A stretch of 64,000 nt of DNA, from positions 109,767,587 through 109,831,586 of the forward strand of contig CM043964.1 of assembly GCA_014529385.2 (NCBI GenBank), given 5' to 3'. How positions within the stretch are numbered: position 1 is the stretch's first letter; each line of letters begins with the position of its first letter. Source of the stretch: Adiantum capillus-veneris (lineage: Eukaryota > Streptophyta > Polypodiopsida > Polypodiales > Pteridaceae). The position numbers and the translations under genes were made by a program. The notes beneath the pieces are model-generated. The model saw nothing but the letters and a program-made list of their open reading frames with translations. It ran no database searches and had not been told where the DNA came from. Below are positions 20,817 to 32,690 of this stretch, in pieces.

Positions 20817-22700
20817 AGGAGTAATAGCACTTGATTCTAGAGCCATTTACCAGCGGCAATGGAACACCATCCAAAGTTACTAAAACTGGATTGCTCCTTG
20901 TGGCAAAATTTCCTGTACCCTGAATGGCCCTTGCCAAGTTGGGACCAACTTTTTAGCTTTTTTCAGATATTAAGCTTGATAGAGTAGCACCAGTGTTCCC
21001 GTTTCCTGCGTTATTTTCGGCTTCCTGAGATGGCGATCATGCCACGCTTTGCGACGAAGTTGCTCGGCTTGGAGAGCATGTGAAGCTAACATCCTGCTTT
21101 CTGCTAGCTGTGAGAGACGAGAGAGGTTTGCGGAAGCAATCCCCGTTGTGACGCGAACACTTTCCACTCTTGCTGAACCTCAGTTGAACTCATATGGTGC
21201 AATTGCTTCAAGACCAAAAGCTAGCTGGAATGGGGAGTAGTAGTGGTTGCCTTGGAGGAGGTGCGATAAGCCCATACTATGCCAAGGATAGCCTGAGCCC
21301 AAGAAGCTGGATGCAGGTGACAAGCTTTCTTAAGAAGCGCGATTAGCACTTTGTTAGTGCTCTCAACTTGCCTATTTGCTCTAGGATAGTAAGAGCAAGA
21401 TTTGCAATGAAAAATCTTGTAGTTCGTGAGGAGTATGGAGATTAGGTCGTTGACGAAATGACTACTTCGATCATTGGTGATTTCCAGAGGGCACCCAAAC
21501 CTGCAAAAAATATTTTCATACAAAAATTTTGCGACAGTGGCGGCTGTACAGTCCATGGTAGCCACCGCCTCGGCCCACTTTGTTGCATAATCCGTTGCTA
21601 CCAAGAGATACTTACGATTGCCGGGTTGAGCAGGTGGAGTGATTGGACCAACAAAGTCCAAGCCCCATCGCTCAAAGGGCAGCCACACCATAGATACTTG
21701 CAAAGGGCGATTGATTGCTTGTTAGGCCACCTGTAGGACCACTTTGTTGCATAATCCGTTGCTACCAAGAGATACTTACGATTGCCGGGTTGAGCAGGTG
21801 GAGTGATTGGACCAACAAATTCCAAGCCCCATCGCTCAAAGGGCAGCCACACCATAGATACTTGCAGAGGGCGATTGATTGCTTGCTAGGCTTGGGCGCA
21901 CATCGCTGACAAACATCACAACTTTTGACATGAGCAATAGCATCTCTGAATAATTAGGGCCACCATAAGCTTGTTTGTAAGATTTTTTGCGCCGTGATGT
22001 GACCAAGGTAATGGCCACCTGTAGGACCACTTTGTTGCATAATCCGTTGCTACCAAGAGATACTTACGATTGCCGGGTTGAGCAGGTGGAGTGATTGGAC
22101 CAACAAAGTCCAAGCCCCATCGCTCAAAGGGCAGCCACACCATAGATACTTGCAGAGGGCGATTGATTGCTTGCTAGGCTTGGGCGCACATCGCTGACAA
22201 ACATCACAACTTTTGACATGAGCAATAGCATCTCTGAATAATTAGGGCCACCATAAGCTTGTTTGTAAGATTTTTTGCGCCGTGATGTGACCAAGGTAAT
22301 GGCCACCTGTAGGACCACTTTGTTGCATAATCCGTTGCTACCAAGAGATACTTACGATTGCCGGGTTGAGCAGGTGGAGTGATTGGACCAACAAAGTCCA
22401 AGCCCCATCGCTCAAAGGGCAACCACACCATAGATACTTGCAGAGGGCGATTGATTGCTTGCTAGGCTTGGGCGCACATCGCTGACAAACATCACAACTT
22501 TTGACATGAGCAATAGCATCTCTGAATAATTAGGGCCACCATAAGCTTGTTTGTAAGATTTTTTGCGTCGTGATGTGACCAAGGTAATGGCCACCTGTAG
22601 GACCACTGTGTGCATCTTCCAGAATGTGGTCTACTTCATGAGGAGACACCTGCGCAGCACACCATTTGGCCCAGATTTGTAGAGTTGTCCCCCAAGCAAA
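20817..22700 (-). pseudogene. Gypsy G3 integrase with tandemly triplicated segment
   Basis: The intact part (21703-21221) has WGLDFVGPI (first Asp), TNDRSSHFVND (second Asp, normally S-D-G) and RQVESTNK (Glu), the D,D-35-E triad of retroviral-type integrases. HHCC zinc-finger remnants (VKSCDVCQRCAPKP) precede it. The C-terminal segment (21167-20970, RRKAWHDRHLRKP) and LPLVNGSRIKCY finish pol near 20817. The stretch 21739-22603 is three 288-bp tandem copies of the zinc-finger-to-first-Asp segment, with a fourth, partial 164-bp copy at 21575. Stops within the units make it inactive. Confidence 0.88.
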
Positions 22701-22709
22701 GAGAAGGGT

Positions 22710-23279
22710 CTAGACTTCGGCAAGTCTTCTTTTTTGCAAGGGAGAAGCATTCTCGGGATATAGGCCAGTAGAGAGAAGATGTAACACATCTCCATACCAT
22801 TCTGGGGTAGTGTCGACCTTAAAGAGATGACTATCTGGGAAGTCATCATCAACCTGAGTATCGGGCTCACCTATATGTATGCCAGAGAGATGGTCGGCCA
22901 TGACGTGCCGCTTGCTTGGACTAAGAACTACTTCGAAGTCGAAATCCTGGAATATCACTAGCCACCTCCAGACTCTTCCTGCAACTTGGGGTTTATTCAG
23001 AAGATAGCGTAGCGCATGATGATCCATGATGATAGTGAAGTGAACCCCTAACAAGTAATGACGAAACTTTTGTAAAGAATACACCATAGCCAAACCTTCC
23101 CTTTCTGTGGTGTTGTAGTTGCGCTCTGCTTTGGTAAGCAGGCGACTTGCATAGTGAACAGGGCGATCCAAGTTGTACTCCTTACTAGGCTGAGTCAACA
23201 CAACACCCACAGCCAGTCGACTGGCATCAGTATGCACATGAAAAGGGAGAGACCAATCTGGGGCTACTAAAATAGGTGC
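22710..23279 (-). pseudogene. Gypsy G3 RNase H domain
   Basis: The frame 23237-22710 begins HTDASRLAVGVVLTQ (first Asp of the RNase H site), then HYASRLLTKAERNYNTTERE (Glu), MDHHALRYLL (Asp) and the end KRHVMADHLSG. This is the usual gypsy RNase H order. The upstream stop near 23279 separates it from RT; the domain itself is uninterrupted. Confidence 0.88.
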
Positions 23280-24023
23280 TTAAGTGAGGCGTTTTTTGAG
23301 GTATGCAAATGCTTTCGCCTCAGTTTTTGACCATTTGAAGGGTACATTAGCACTAGTGAGTTGGGTCAATGGTTGAGTCACTTGCGCATACAGTTGTATA
23401 AACCTGCGCATACATTCGTGGCCTACAAAGCTCTGAACACCTTTCGGGTTGATGGGAGGTGGTAGCTTCAAGATGGCCACGATCTTCTCCGGGTCAGGCG
23501 CTAAACCTTTGGCATACACCACTGGCCTAGAAGTGTGCCCTCAATAACCAAAAAATGACATTTGTTAGGATTGAGCTTTAGGCATGCCTCTCTGCACCTC
23601 AGGAAGACAACAGAGAGCTGACCGAGATGCTCCTCCAGATTTTCCACTGGGGTTGAACATCTGAGCGAGATGCTCCTCTAGATTTTCCACTGGGCTTGAA
23701 CATTGGGCACCTGAGAAGGTCGAAAAATCGTCCATGAAGATGCGAAGTTGATCCGTAAGTAAAGGACAGAATATAAGATATACTCCTCGATTGAAGGAAG
23801 GTGGAGCATTTTTCAACCCAAACGACATCCTAGTGTAGATAAATATGCCCCAGGGAGTCACAAAGACCGTTTTAAGCTGATCACCTAGATGGATGCCCAA
23901 CTAATTGTATCCACTGAACCCATCCATGAAACTGTACAATACATGCCCTGCTACATTTTCGAGCACACGCTCAGTGAAAGGTGTGGGAAAACCATATGGG
24001 ATAGTTACCTTGTTCAGAGCACG
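23280..24023 (-). pseudogene. Gypsy G3 reverse transcriptase core
   Basis: Pieces in different frames give DQLKTVFVTPWGIFIYTRM, SFGLKNAPPSF and LRIFMDDFSTFS (the catalytic F-M-D-D box), then LNPNKCHFLVIEG-like and AKGLAPDPEKIVAI. A short duplication of the segment after the DD box (CSSPVENLEEHLAQMF/ NPSGKSGGASR) is visible at 23600-23710. The TAG directly after the CVD motif at 24023 truncates the preceding frame. Confidence 0.82.
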
Positions 24024-24960
24024 CTAATCTACGCACACACGGATTTTATTGGACTGCTTCTTAGGCGCTATCACCATGGGTGATAACCACTCAGAGTGCT
24101 CCACACGTACAATGATTCCTGCCTCTTGCATTTTTTCGAGCTCTGACTTAACAACCTCTCCATACTTTTGGTTGAGCTTGTAAGCTCGGCCCCTGACAGG
24201 CTTAGCCCCTTCAACCAGAGGAATAGTGTGGACATCCAATTCTGGTGGGATCCCTTCCAAATCCTTGTAGGACCAAGCAAAAACATCTTTAAATGAGTGT
24301 ATGAAAGAAACTACCTGATCAAGTAATGCGGGATGCTCCCATAACCAAGCTGCTAATAGGACGTGCTGAGGGTTGTCAGGGTCGCCTAGGTTGACTTTTT
24401 TGACCGGATCAGGAGGTGTAACTGTGTAAGGTACTTCGAAAGTTGATAAGTGAGCTGCCTCTTGGAGCTTCGAGACATCATGGGCTGGTGTTTGATCGAT
24501 TGGAAACTCTGCATACTCTCCTTGTAACCATCCTGGTGGAAGCTCCTCGAAGGGTAAATCTTTAGACACCGACATAGCAGAGTGCTTTTGAGGGGTCGGG
24601 ACGTCCGACATGGCAGATGTTAGAGGAAGGGGGGAATCATTGGCGAGTTCATGCAAAGGAGATTTCTTCCCCCTTCGGTGATGTGTTATAGGTTCACCAA
24701 GGCCGACGGCTTCCATCAGAGGAACACTTGAATCATTGGAATCAGGGACTACCACACTTACTTCTTCGACTGTCACACTTTTTCTTGTAGGGCTTGGGAC
24801 ACTGGTGTCTGCCTGAGGAGCTTGGAGAGAGAGTGTTACCGGCACAGGTGAGGTTTGAATAGAGACCACATAGCATGGCATCGAGGTGGTAGCTTCCAAC
24901 CACTGCAGCAGGTCTTCGTCAGACCCGTCAGGTGGGATGCTCACGGTCGGGGTTGCACTG
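24024..24960 (-). pseudogene. Gypsy G3 protease-RT linker and RT N-terminus
   Basis: A long open stretch contains the acidic linker DEDLLQWLEATTSMPCYVVS, then AWSYKDLEGIPPELDVHTIP, VRGRAYKLNQKY, EWLSPMVIAPKKQSNKIR and CVD, the N-terminal RT motifs of Ty3/gypsy. The next codon is TAG where Tyr is expected (CVDY). The open frame extends upstream to 25154, but the part above about 24960 is out of frame with the protease. Confidence 0.82.
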
Positions 24961-25869
24961 TACTGACAATGAGCTGTGATGAACCACTGGATCCATACCT
25001 CCTTCGAGCCGAATTGGTTGCATGGGGGAGCCAGGAGTATGTATCCACATGGCGTCGTTTCCCCAATCATGAAGTACCTTAGTATGCCGCAACCATGGTC
25101 TACCAATAAGCAAAGGAAATCCTCCCTCCACCTGAGGAAGACTGACCACCACAAAATCCAAGTTAAATGTGAAGTCTTGTACCTTCAGAGGCACCCTCTC
25201 TACTATGCCCACAAGGTAGACTGTCCTCTGGTCCGCCAATGTAACAATGAATGGAGCAGGGCGGGTAGGCTGCAGACCTAAGGCCAACATAGTAAGTTCT
25301 GGCATCAGATTGATCCCAGATCCACCATCCACTATGACGCCTTAGAAATGATGCCCAAGAATAGACATAGTGAGATGAGGACTTTTGTAGTCGATGAAGG
25401 GAGCAGCTGGATATAAAATCATGTAGGACTCCAAGGGCTGCACAAGTAGGTACCCGCCACTAGGCCCTGCACCAGGATACAGAGACTGGATGATGGAAAG
25501 GGTGTCACTTCGAAAATTTGAATCAAGTCGAAGCATGTCGTACAGTGACACTTGCTGAAAGGTGTTTTTCAAGATAGACTCTGTTGTAGGCTTCTCTCTT
25601 TTGATCAGATATTGCTCCGGTATCTTAAGCTTCTGCAAGTCCTCTACTGCTTCTATGAAAGCACCATCAATACCTGATAGAAGAGAGGTAGGTTGGCACT
25701 TGGCACTACCTGCTGGTTTGTCAGCTACTAAGGGAGTTTGACTTATTTGTGGGACTGGAGACGAAAAAATTGGACCGCCAGGGAGGCTGAGACCAAGAGC
25801 GTCTCTCTGTGCCCGTGTGAGCACACTAGCCGGCTCTTCCACCTGCTTCAAACCCATCTCGAGAGGCAA
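24928..25869 (-). pseudogene. Gypsy G3 protease region
   Basis: The frame 25869-25342 covers VLTRAQRDALGL and QVSLYDMLRLD. After a TAA near 25341 the frame 25332-24928 has VDGGSGINLMPELTM, RTVYLVGIVERVPLKVQDF and PLLIGRPWLRHTK. Apart from that single stop the region is intact and is the best reference for the family protease. Confidence 0.85.
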
Positions 25870-25949
25870 CTACAAGAGTGGAAGGCGGGGCCTGTGGAAT
25901 GGTGCTTATTGTGATGAGGTTAACCTTTGGGAATGTAAACTCCTGTTGG

Positions 25950-27212
25950 TTCTAGCTTGTGCTTGCAGATGTGGATGCATGTTGTTTTGGGCAGTCCTTA
26001 TTATAGTGATCCTTAGCTTCAGGGCAGTGTTGGCAAGGAGGGGACCCTTCTGGCAACGGACGTTTGCTCTGATAATGTCCATACTCTCTGCACCTGTAGC
26101 ACAAAATTGGCCTATTGGAGGGGCGAGGTGGTCTCTGCCCTTGCTGCATGGGACCATATGCTAACGTGTAGAAGCTTTGGGAACTGAAGGAGTACTAGCC
26201 TGATAAAAGCTGGGGGATGCTAAGTTATTGTGCATACCTTGCATAGGAGGTGTTGTTAGCAGAGGTGGCAATAGGGTGAGACCATGTTGGATGCAGGTGC
26301 TAGCCCTTGTTGGAGAGAAGGACCTAGACTTTGTTGTATTTGCCGCAATCCCTTGATATAGTAGCAATCCTTGTCTTCATGCCCAGACTTTTCGCAGAAG
26401 TGGCAATAAGCCCGAAGGGGACAGTCCTGTGGAGGATGTCCTAGAGAGAGACACGAGCTGCACCATACCATAGCTTTAGTCTCCTGCTGAGAGCGAAGCT
26501 CTTCTAGCTCTCTCTTGATTTGATCCAAAGTCTCAAAAGAGATTGATTTCTCTTCTTGGAGAGCGCATTGTAGTTTTAGGGCTTCAAGTTCTCTACGCAA
26601 AGAAGTCAATGGATCAGTTGGGCTTTCTGAAAACACAGAGGGAGTCTCTATGTGAGGGGAGTTGGTGAACAGCTTCCTAGCCCCCTCTATCCTAGTAGCA
26701 GCTGCGACAAACTCCTCCAGAGTGGCGTCGGGTCGCAGAATCTCTCGGAGTTTTTGCTGAGAAGTTTTGGGAAGAGCCTTCTCCACCCACTTCTTAACCA
26801 TAAATTCACCGGGTTGTTGGGGAAGCTAGAGAATTGGTTTCAGTCATAAGCTCTGCAAAAGTCTCCTCTGGCTGGAGCACCATGTTGGCCAACTCATCCA
26901 AAACCTTCTTTTGGTAGTCACCTAGCATGAATGCTACACAAAACTGTTGTCTTAAAGCTGCCCAAGTTGCAAAATGGTTCTCTGCAAACTGACTGTACCA
27001 TTTGTCTGTTAAGCCATCCAAGGTAGATGGAAGAGTACCAAATAAGCATCTTCTCTATTAAGACCACGACCCCTATAGAGAGATACAAACCCTCTTGCAT
27101 GGTCGTTTGCATCTTCTGAAGAGAGTCCCTTGAAGGTAGGAAACTTGATGTTTACCTTGGCCAAAACACTGGCCAACGCCTCCATGACCTCTTGCTTAGG
27201 AGTCTTGCTCAA
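25950..27212 (-). pseudogene. Gypsy G3 gag with four zinc knuckles
   Basis: Capsid-like text in shifting frames: VNIKFPTFKGLSSEDANDH, FHLPWMA, LTDKWYSQFAENHFATWAAL, QQFCVAFMLGDYQKKV (Retrotrans_gag-type W...F pattern). The 26801-26256 frame then gives a coiled-coil-like EALKLQCALQEEKSI and two CCHC knuckles, CSSCLSLGHPPQDC and CHFCEKSGHEDKDC. After a frameshift 26149-25952 gives two more, CYRCREYGHYQSKR (last Cys lost) and CQHCPEAKDHYNKDC. Gag packages the element RNA. The first Met is at 27212, about 520 bp inside the 5' LTR end. Confidence 0.85.
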
Positions 27213-27734
27213 TAGCCTGCTGTAACAAAATACGAGAGCTTTACTGGGGTAGGTGACCTGGAAGATGCGAAACCGGATGGAGGAATGGATGATGCCATAT
27301 GTGGAGGTATGGGTGATGATGTTGATGGACTTCTACTAGGTACCAAGGGTCATCTTCTGTTGTAGTACTTCAGAGGACTCAGTAGTGCGCTTTGACGCTC
27401 GAATGACCGCCTTGTATGTGTCATGCAGCGATTACCAATCCAACCAAAGCTTGGGCAAGAAGAGCTTTAACTGGCTGAAGACAGTCCAGACTCTACTAGA
27501 CCCAGTTGGACCAGGGACGAGGAGGGACTAGACCAGGGACGAGAAAGAACTAGACCTGGACGAGAGCTGATTGGACCAGGGCTAGAGAGGACCAAACCAG
27601 TTGGACCAACAGGCTACACAGGGCAAGGCAAAGTAGGCGAAGCTAGATAAAAATCAACTAGCTTCAAGATTTGTACCTCAACAGAGAGTGAGACTTTAGT
27701 TGAGGTCCACCGTGATCGCCAAAATGAGAGCACC
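27213..27734 (-). other. Gypsy G3 leader between 5' LTR and gag
   Basis: About 520 bp with no coding motif. A Gly/Asp-like tandem pattern of GGACCAG/GGACGAG words (27510-27590) is visible. It should hold the primer-binding and packaging sites. Confidence 0.6.
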
Positions 27735-28316
27735 TGTAGCGCGGATAGTGTGTCGTGCTCTCTATAGTCTACAGTGGATGCTCCTCGGTGCAATGTGCGT
27801 AACAATCTCACTCAAAATAGACTGGAAACAAAGGAACAATAGACAACAACTGAGCTCACAGAGACACAACAGCAGCAGACCACAACATATGACTCGACTA
27901 TCTCAAAGAACTGATACAGACTCTGGCGTGGCAGCACACTTAGCTCTAGCCCAGGACTCACAGGTACAATGGGGTGTCAAGGCTCAGATGTGCACGGATG
28001 GTGAAGACGTGCTGTGTGTATAGACTCTATTTCTAAACGACGACGTTGGACCATATATCTAGAAGATAATAAAATGGCCCAACCGCTCCTATTCATATGT
28101 ACAACCATAAAGAGCCACCAACGACTCATAAATGTCAACCATCTAAGTCTATCCCCAAACTGAGTGGTAGGTGAACAGCCACGATGTCCTCTAGACCACC
28201 GTCCGTATCTCTGCCACGTGTCACTGTCCAACCCAGAGAGTCCGTCCATTGTGAACCAGACCAAACCAATGTACTAACTGTGTGTCGTGCGAAAGTGACA
28301 CTGTAGCCCAGCTACA
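27735..28316 (-). repeat. 5' LTR of gypsy G3
   Basis: 582 bp, the partner of 15716-16292 with small indels and scattered substitutions. Followed on the plus strand by AGTTC. Downstream in the sense direction (27734 downward) the sequence GGTGCTCTCATTTTGGCGAT should contain the primer-binding site; I cannot match it to a tRNA with confidence. Confidence 0.92.
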
Positions 28317-31300
28317 AGTTCTTTGTCAGTAGAGTCCAAAGCTCTTTGTCAGTGGAGTCCAACCCCGAGCTGGAGCAACCTACGCCACCTGACGGGTCCG
28401 AAGACAACCTATTGAAGTGCTTGGAGGCTACCACGTCTATGCCTTGCTATGCATTCTCTATTCCACCCTTGCCTCAGGTTCCACCCGCTTCTCCTGCTCG
28501 TCCAGCTGAAACCAGTGAGCCACATCATTCAGAAGCAAGTGTAACAGTCACTGAGAACCATACTTCTGTTGCCCCCTTGATGGAAGCTTTGGTGAACCTA
28601 TAACACATCATAGAAGGGGAAAGAAATCTTCTTTGCATGAGTTTACCAGTGTCTCACCGCTGCCCTTAGCTTCCTCTACGTTGGATTCCCCGACGATGCA
28701 AAAGATGATGTCTCTAAGCTCCAAGAGGCGGCTCAATCTTCATCTTCTGATGCACCCTCACCAGCTACACCTCCTGACCCAGTCAAAGAAGTCAACCGGG
28801 GTGGCCTTGACGACCCTCAGCACATCCTTTTAGCCACTTGGTTATGGGATCATCCAACGCTACTCGATCAAGTAGTCTCATTTATGCACTCCTTTAAAGA
28901 TGTTTCTGCTTGGTCTTACAAGGATTTGGAAGGAATCCCACCAGAATTTGGGTGTCCATACTATCCCTCTGGTTGAAGGGGCTAAGCCAATCAGAGGCCG
29001 AGCTTATAAGCTCAACCCTAAGTATGCAGAAGATGTCAAGAAAGAGCTCGAAAAGGTGCAAGAGGTAGGGATCATTGTACTAGTGGAGCACTCTGAGTGG
29101 ATATCACCCATGGTTATAGCACCTAAGAAGCAATCCAATAAAATCCGCTTGTGGGGACCGTGCTTTGAACAAGGTATTTATCCCATATGGTTTTCCCACA
29201 CCCTTCACCGAGCGTGTGCTTCAAGGTGTGGCAAGGCAAGTACTGTACATTTTCATGGATGGCTTTAGTGATTATAATCAGTTGGGCATCCATCCGAGTG
29301 ATCAGATTAAAACGGCTTTTGTGACTCCGTGGGGTATTTTCATTCACACCAGGATGTCTTTTGGACTAAAAAATGCTCCGCCTTTTTTCCCTCGCACAGT
29401 ATATCTCATCTTTTTTCCCTTGCTCACGGATATCTTCGCATATTCATGGACGATTTTTCAACTTTCTCGGCTGCTCAATGTTCGACCCCAATTAAGAATC
29501 TAGAGGAGCACCTTGCTCAACTCTCTGTCATCTTCCTCAAATGCAAGGAAGCAAGTTTGAAGCTCAATCAGAACAAATGTCATTTTTTGGTCACTGAAAG
29601 TACACTATTGGGCCATGTGGTGTCTGCTAAAGGTTTAGCACAGGACCCAGAGAAGATAGTCGCCATCTTGAGGTGGTCAAAGCTTTGTAGGCCATACAGG
29701 TTATCATCGCCAATTCGTTAGGATGTATGCCGATGTTGCCCAAACCCCTGACCTGCTTGATCAGTGCTGCTGTACCATTTCAGTGGTCCACAGCTGAAGC
29801 CCAAGCCATTGCTTACCTGAAAAAGCACCTGACTGAAGCTCCTATTTTGGTAGCCCCAGTTTGATCTTTAACTTTCCATGTACATATTGATGCTAGTCAA
29901 ACATCTGTGGGTGTTGTCCTCACTCAACCTAGCAAAGAGTTCAATCTGGATCGTTCCATTCATTATGCAAGCAGGAACCGCTCACTAAAGCTGAGCGCAA
30001 TTACAACACTACCGAGAGGGAAGGTTTGGCCATTGTTTATGCTCTTCAAAAATTTCGGCACTATTTATTAAGGTTTCACTTCATAGTTGTTATTGATCAT
30101 CATGCTTTCCGTTATCTGCTAAATAAGCCACAAGTTGCAGGCCGGGTTTGGCTGTGGCTCCTTCTGTTCCAAGAGTTCGATTCCGAAGTGGTACTTCGTC
30201 CTGGAAAACGTCACGTCATGGCCGACCATCTCTCTCACATTCACACAGGTGAGGAAGCTACAGGTATTGAGGACGACTTTCCAGAAGCGGTCTCTTTAAG
30301 ATTAATACAACTCCAGAGTGGTACGGCGATGTTTTGTATTTGTTATCCACTCGCATGTTCCAAGAGAATGCTTCTCTAATATAGAAGAGAAGGTTACTAT
30401 CCAAAGCTCGACCATTCACTTTGATTGGCAGTCAGCTCTATAAGGATCGACCAAATGGTGTTCTGAGAAGGTGTCTCTCTCCCCATGAAGTGGAGCATAT
30501 TTTAGAAGATGCCCACAGTGGTCCCAGTGGTGGCCATTATCCTGGTCACATCACGGCTCAGAAAATTCTATAGAGTGGCTTATGGTGTCCCTATGTGTCT
30601 CGGGATACCATTGCTCATGTAAAGGTGTGTGATGTATGTCAGCTATGTGCCCCTAAACCGAGTAAGCAATCCAACCGTCCCCTCCAAGTCTCCATGGCAT
30701 GGTTGCCATTTGAAGGATGGGGTGTGGACTTTGTGGGCCCAATTTCTCCGCCGGCTCAACCAGGTAGTTGAAAGTATCTCCTAGTGGCTACGGATTATGC
30801 AACAAAGTGGGCAGAATTACTCGCAACAACAGATTGCACTACCTCTACAGTAGCAAAGTTCTTGTCTGAGAATATACTTTGCAGGGTTGGGTGCCCCTTG
30901 GAGATCACCAGTAAAAGAGGAAGTCATCTTGTAAATGACTTGATCACCACATTGCTCGGCACCTACAAAATCTTCCATCCCAAGTCATGCTCTTAATATC
31001 CCAAAGCAAATGACCAGGCAGAGAGCACCAACAAAGTTCTCATTGCTCTACTTTGTAAATCTTGTCATCTGCATCCCGCTTCGTGGGCTCAGGCAATCCT
31101 TGGAACTGTCTAGGCATATCGCACTTCCTGCAAAGAACAACGTACTACACTCCTTTCCAACTGGCTTTTGGTTTGGAAGCTATTGCTCCTTTTGAATTCA
31201 AATCTAGATCCTCTAGGGTGGGCAGCCTTCGGGTCACAGCTAGGACTGCCTCGACAAACCTATCTCGTCTCTCCTTGTTGGAAAGAGAGCCGCAGATTAG

Positions 31301-31569
31301 CTTCCTTAGCACTACAAGCAGAGCAGCTGCGTCGCAAAGCCTGGCATGATCGCCCCCTCCGTAAGCCTCGTATAGTGCAGGGCTCCTTAGTGCTACTCTA
31401 CCAGGCAAGGTACCAGAGAAAAGCAAAGAAATTGACCCCAGCCTCGCAGGGACCATACTAGGTGCAAGTGATTTTGCCACAAGGGGCGGTTCAACTGGCA
31501 ACTCTGGACGGCTTTTCCTTACCCCTCGTCAATGGCTCCAGGATCAAATGTTATCGTCTCTCTGAGTAA
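28317..31569 (+). pseudogene. Gypsy G2 pol, part 2: linker, RT, RNase H, integrase
   Basis: The frame rejoins the protease at LSVESNPELEQP. Then follow RT N-terminal motifs (28960-29150, VEGAKPIRGRAYKLNPKY, EWISPMVIAPKKQSNKIR), palm motifs (TPWGIFIHTRMSFGLKNAPP, LRIFMDDFSTFS at 29440-29490), RNase H (29880-30280, YNTTEREGLAIVYALQKF, KRHVMADHLSHIH), HHCC and integrase core (30480-31060, ATDYATKWAELLATTDC, WGVDFVGPI) and the C-terminal tail ending VNGSRIKCYRLSE-TAA near 31569. Single-copy where G3 has the triplication. Many frameshifts and stops. Confidence 0.85.
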
Positions 31570-32219
31570 ACTAGATGCAAGTGTTTTCTTTTCAAGTGCG
31601 CTTTCAAGCTGATCAACCCTCCAACCCACTTTTCGCCCTGTCAACCTATTCCTTTCGTGTGTGTCCGCGTGCTTCCCCAGAGTTCTCCCTTGCTTCAATC
31701 TTGTAGAAAATTCACCAGTATACGCCTGTCAAATTTAGTGCACCTAGTGTTTCAAACTTTTTCAATTCCTTCAATTGAATCCCTCTCTGCCCAAGGTCAG
31801 CTGTTAAGTGTCTATCTTCACAAACTCTTGTATTTGGCTATTTTGAATTATGGTTTTCTTACGGTGTGTATTAACGACAATTGGTTCCATCTTTTAAATA
31901 ATCCTCATGTACCTCTTGAGATTTCATCACTCCCTTGGGACTTAATGTTCTATTTAGTATATGTCCACCACCTTCTTATCTGTTCCTCACCCAACATCCC
32001 CCATGCGCACCTTTCCCCAAGGTATTCCTCCATGCCCCTCTGCTATAGAATATCTGACAATACTCTACTCCTCTCTGTTCTACTTCTTCCTGTTGTGCGT
32101 GATGTGAATTAATCAGCATCAAGTGTGTTTAGCTGGTTACAGGGTAGATCTGGGATAGGGCTGGATTTTGCTTTTTCAAACTAATTTACAAGCTAGCACT
32201 TTTTTCCTGCCCACCCTGC
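31570..32219 (+). other. Gypsy G2 post-pol spacer
   Basis: Untranslated spacer between pol and minisatellite. The 151-codon frame at 31657-32112 is Leu/Ser/His-rich and shows no motif or counterpart in G3; I treat it as fortuitous. Confidence 0.5.
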
Positions 32220-32690
32220 TGAACTCGTCCCTTCCCGATCCCCTCGCCCCCCTCCAATCCTAGTCGCCCCTACAGGCTACCCTATCTAATTCGCCCCGAA
32301 CCTCCCTACTTCAACCCTATCCACCCCCTTCCCCTCTCCAATTCCCCTCGCCCCTACCCAATCCCCCTCGCCCCTCTCCTCCCCGATTCGCCCCTACCCA
32401 ACCCCCTCGCACTCTCCTCCCCAATTCGCCCCCACCCAATCCCCCTCGCTCCTCTCCTCCCCAATTCGCCCCTAACCAGCCCATCGGCCTCTCTTCCCCA
32501 ATTCGCCCTTACACCTCAGTTCGTCCCTACCCGCCTGCCTTGCCCCTACTCTCTCAGAATCGCCCCTCCCCTATTTTCCTAGCACCTACCCTCCCTCTCT
32601 TGTCTTGAATCAGCTCCCTCGCCCCTACCCTCGCTAGTCGCCACCACTTCTTCTCTCGCCTACCCTCTCGATCCCCCTCCCATATATCGT
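32220..32690. repeat. C-rich minisatellite of gypsy G2
   Basis: Tandem variants of CCAATTCGCCCCTACCCA, in the same orientation relative to pol as the arrays in G1 and G3. Confidence 0.88.

Larger units (their letters stand above)
15716..28316 (-). mobile_element. Gypsy G3: complete LTR retrotransposon with env-position accessory ORF
   Basis: The element reads on the minus strand from the 5' LTR (28316-27735) through gag (27212-25950), PR, RT, RNase H and INT (to about 20817), a G/C-rich minisatellite (19600-18780), the accessory ORF (18438-16660) and the 3' LTR (16292-15716). It is flanked by the perfect 5-bp duplication AGTTC (15711-15715 and 28317-28321), and the split G2 protease-linker frame rejoins exactly across it. 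Length 12.6 kb. Motifs YLLVATDYATKWAEA in INT and DGGSGINLMP in PR fit the Tat-like branch of plant Ty3/gypsy. Stops and frameshifts are present throughout. Confidence 0.93.

Noticed and set aside
21739-22603. Regularly spaced repeats that could suggest a CRISPR array
   Set aside because: The units are contiguous 288-bp tandem copies of integrase sequence with no spacers, in a plant genome.
31657-32112. 151-aa ORF after gypsy G2 pol
   Set aside because: No motif, no counterpart in G3, and composition typical of non-coding AT/C-rich spacer.
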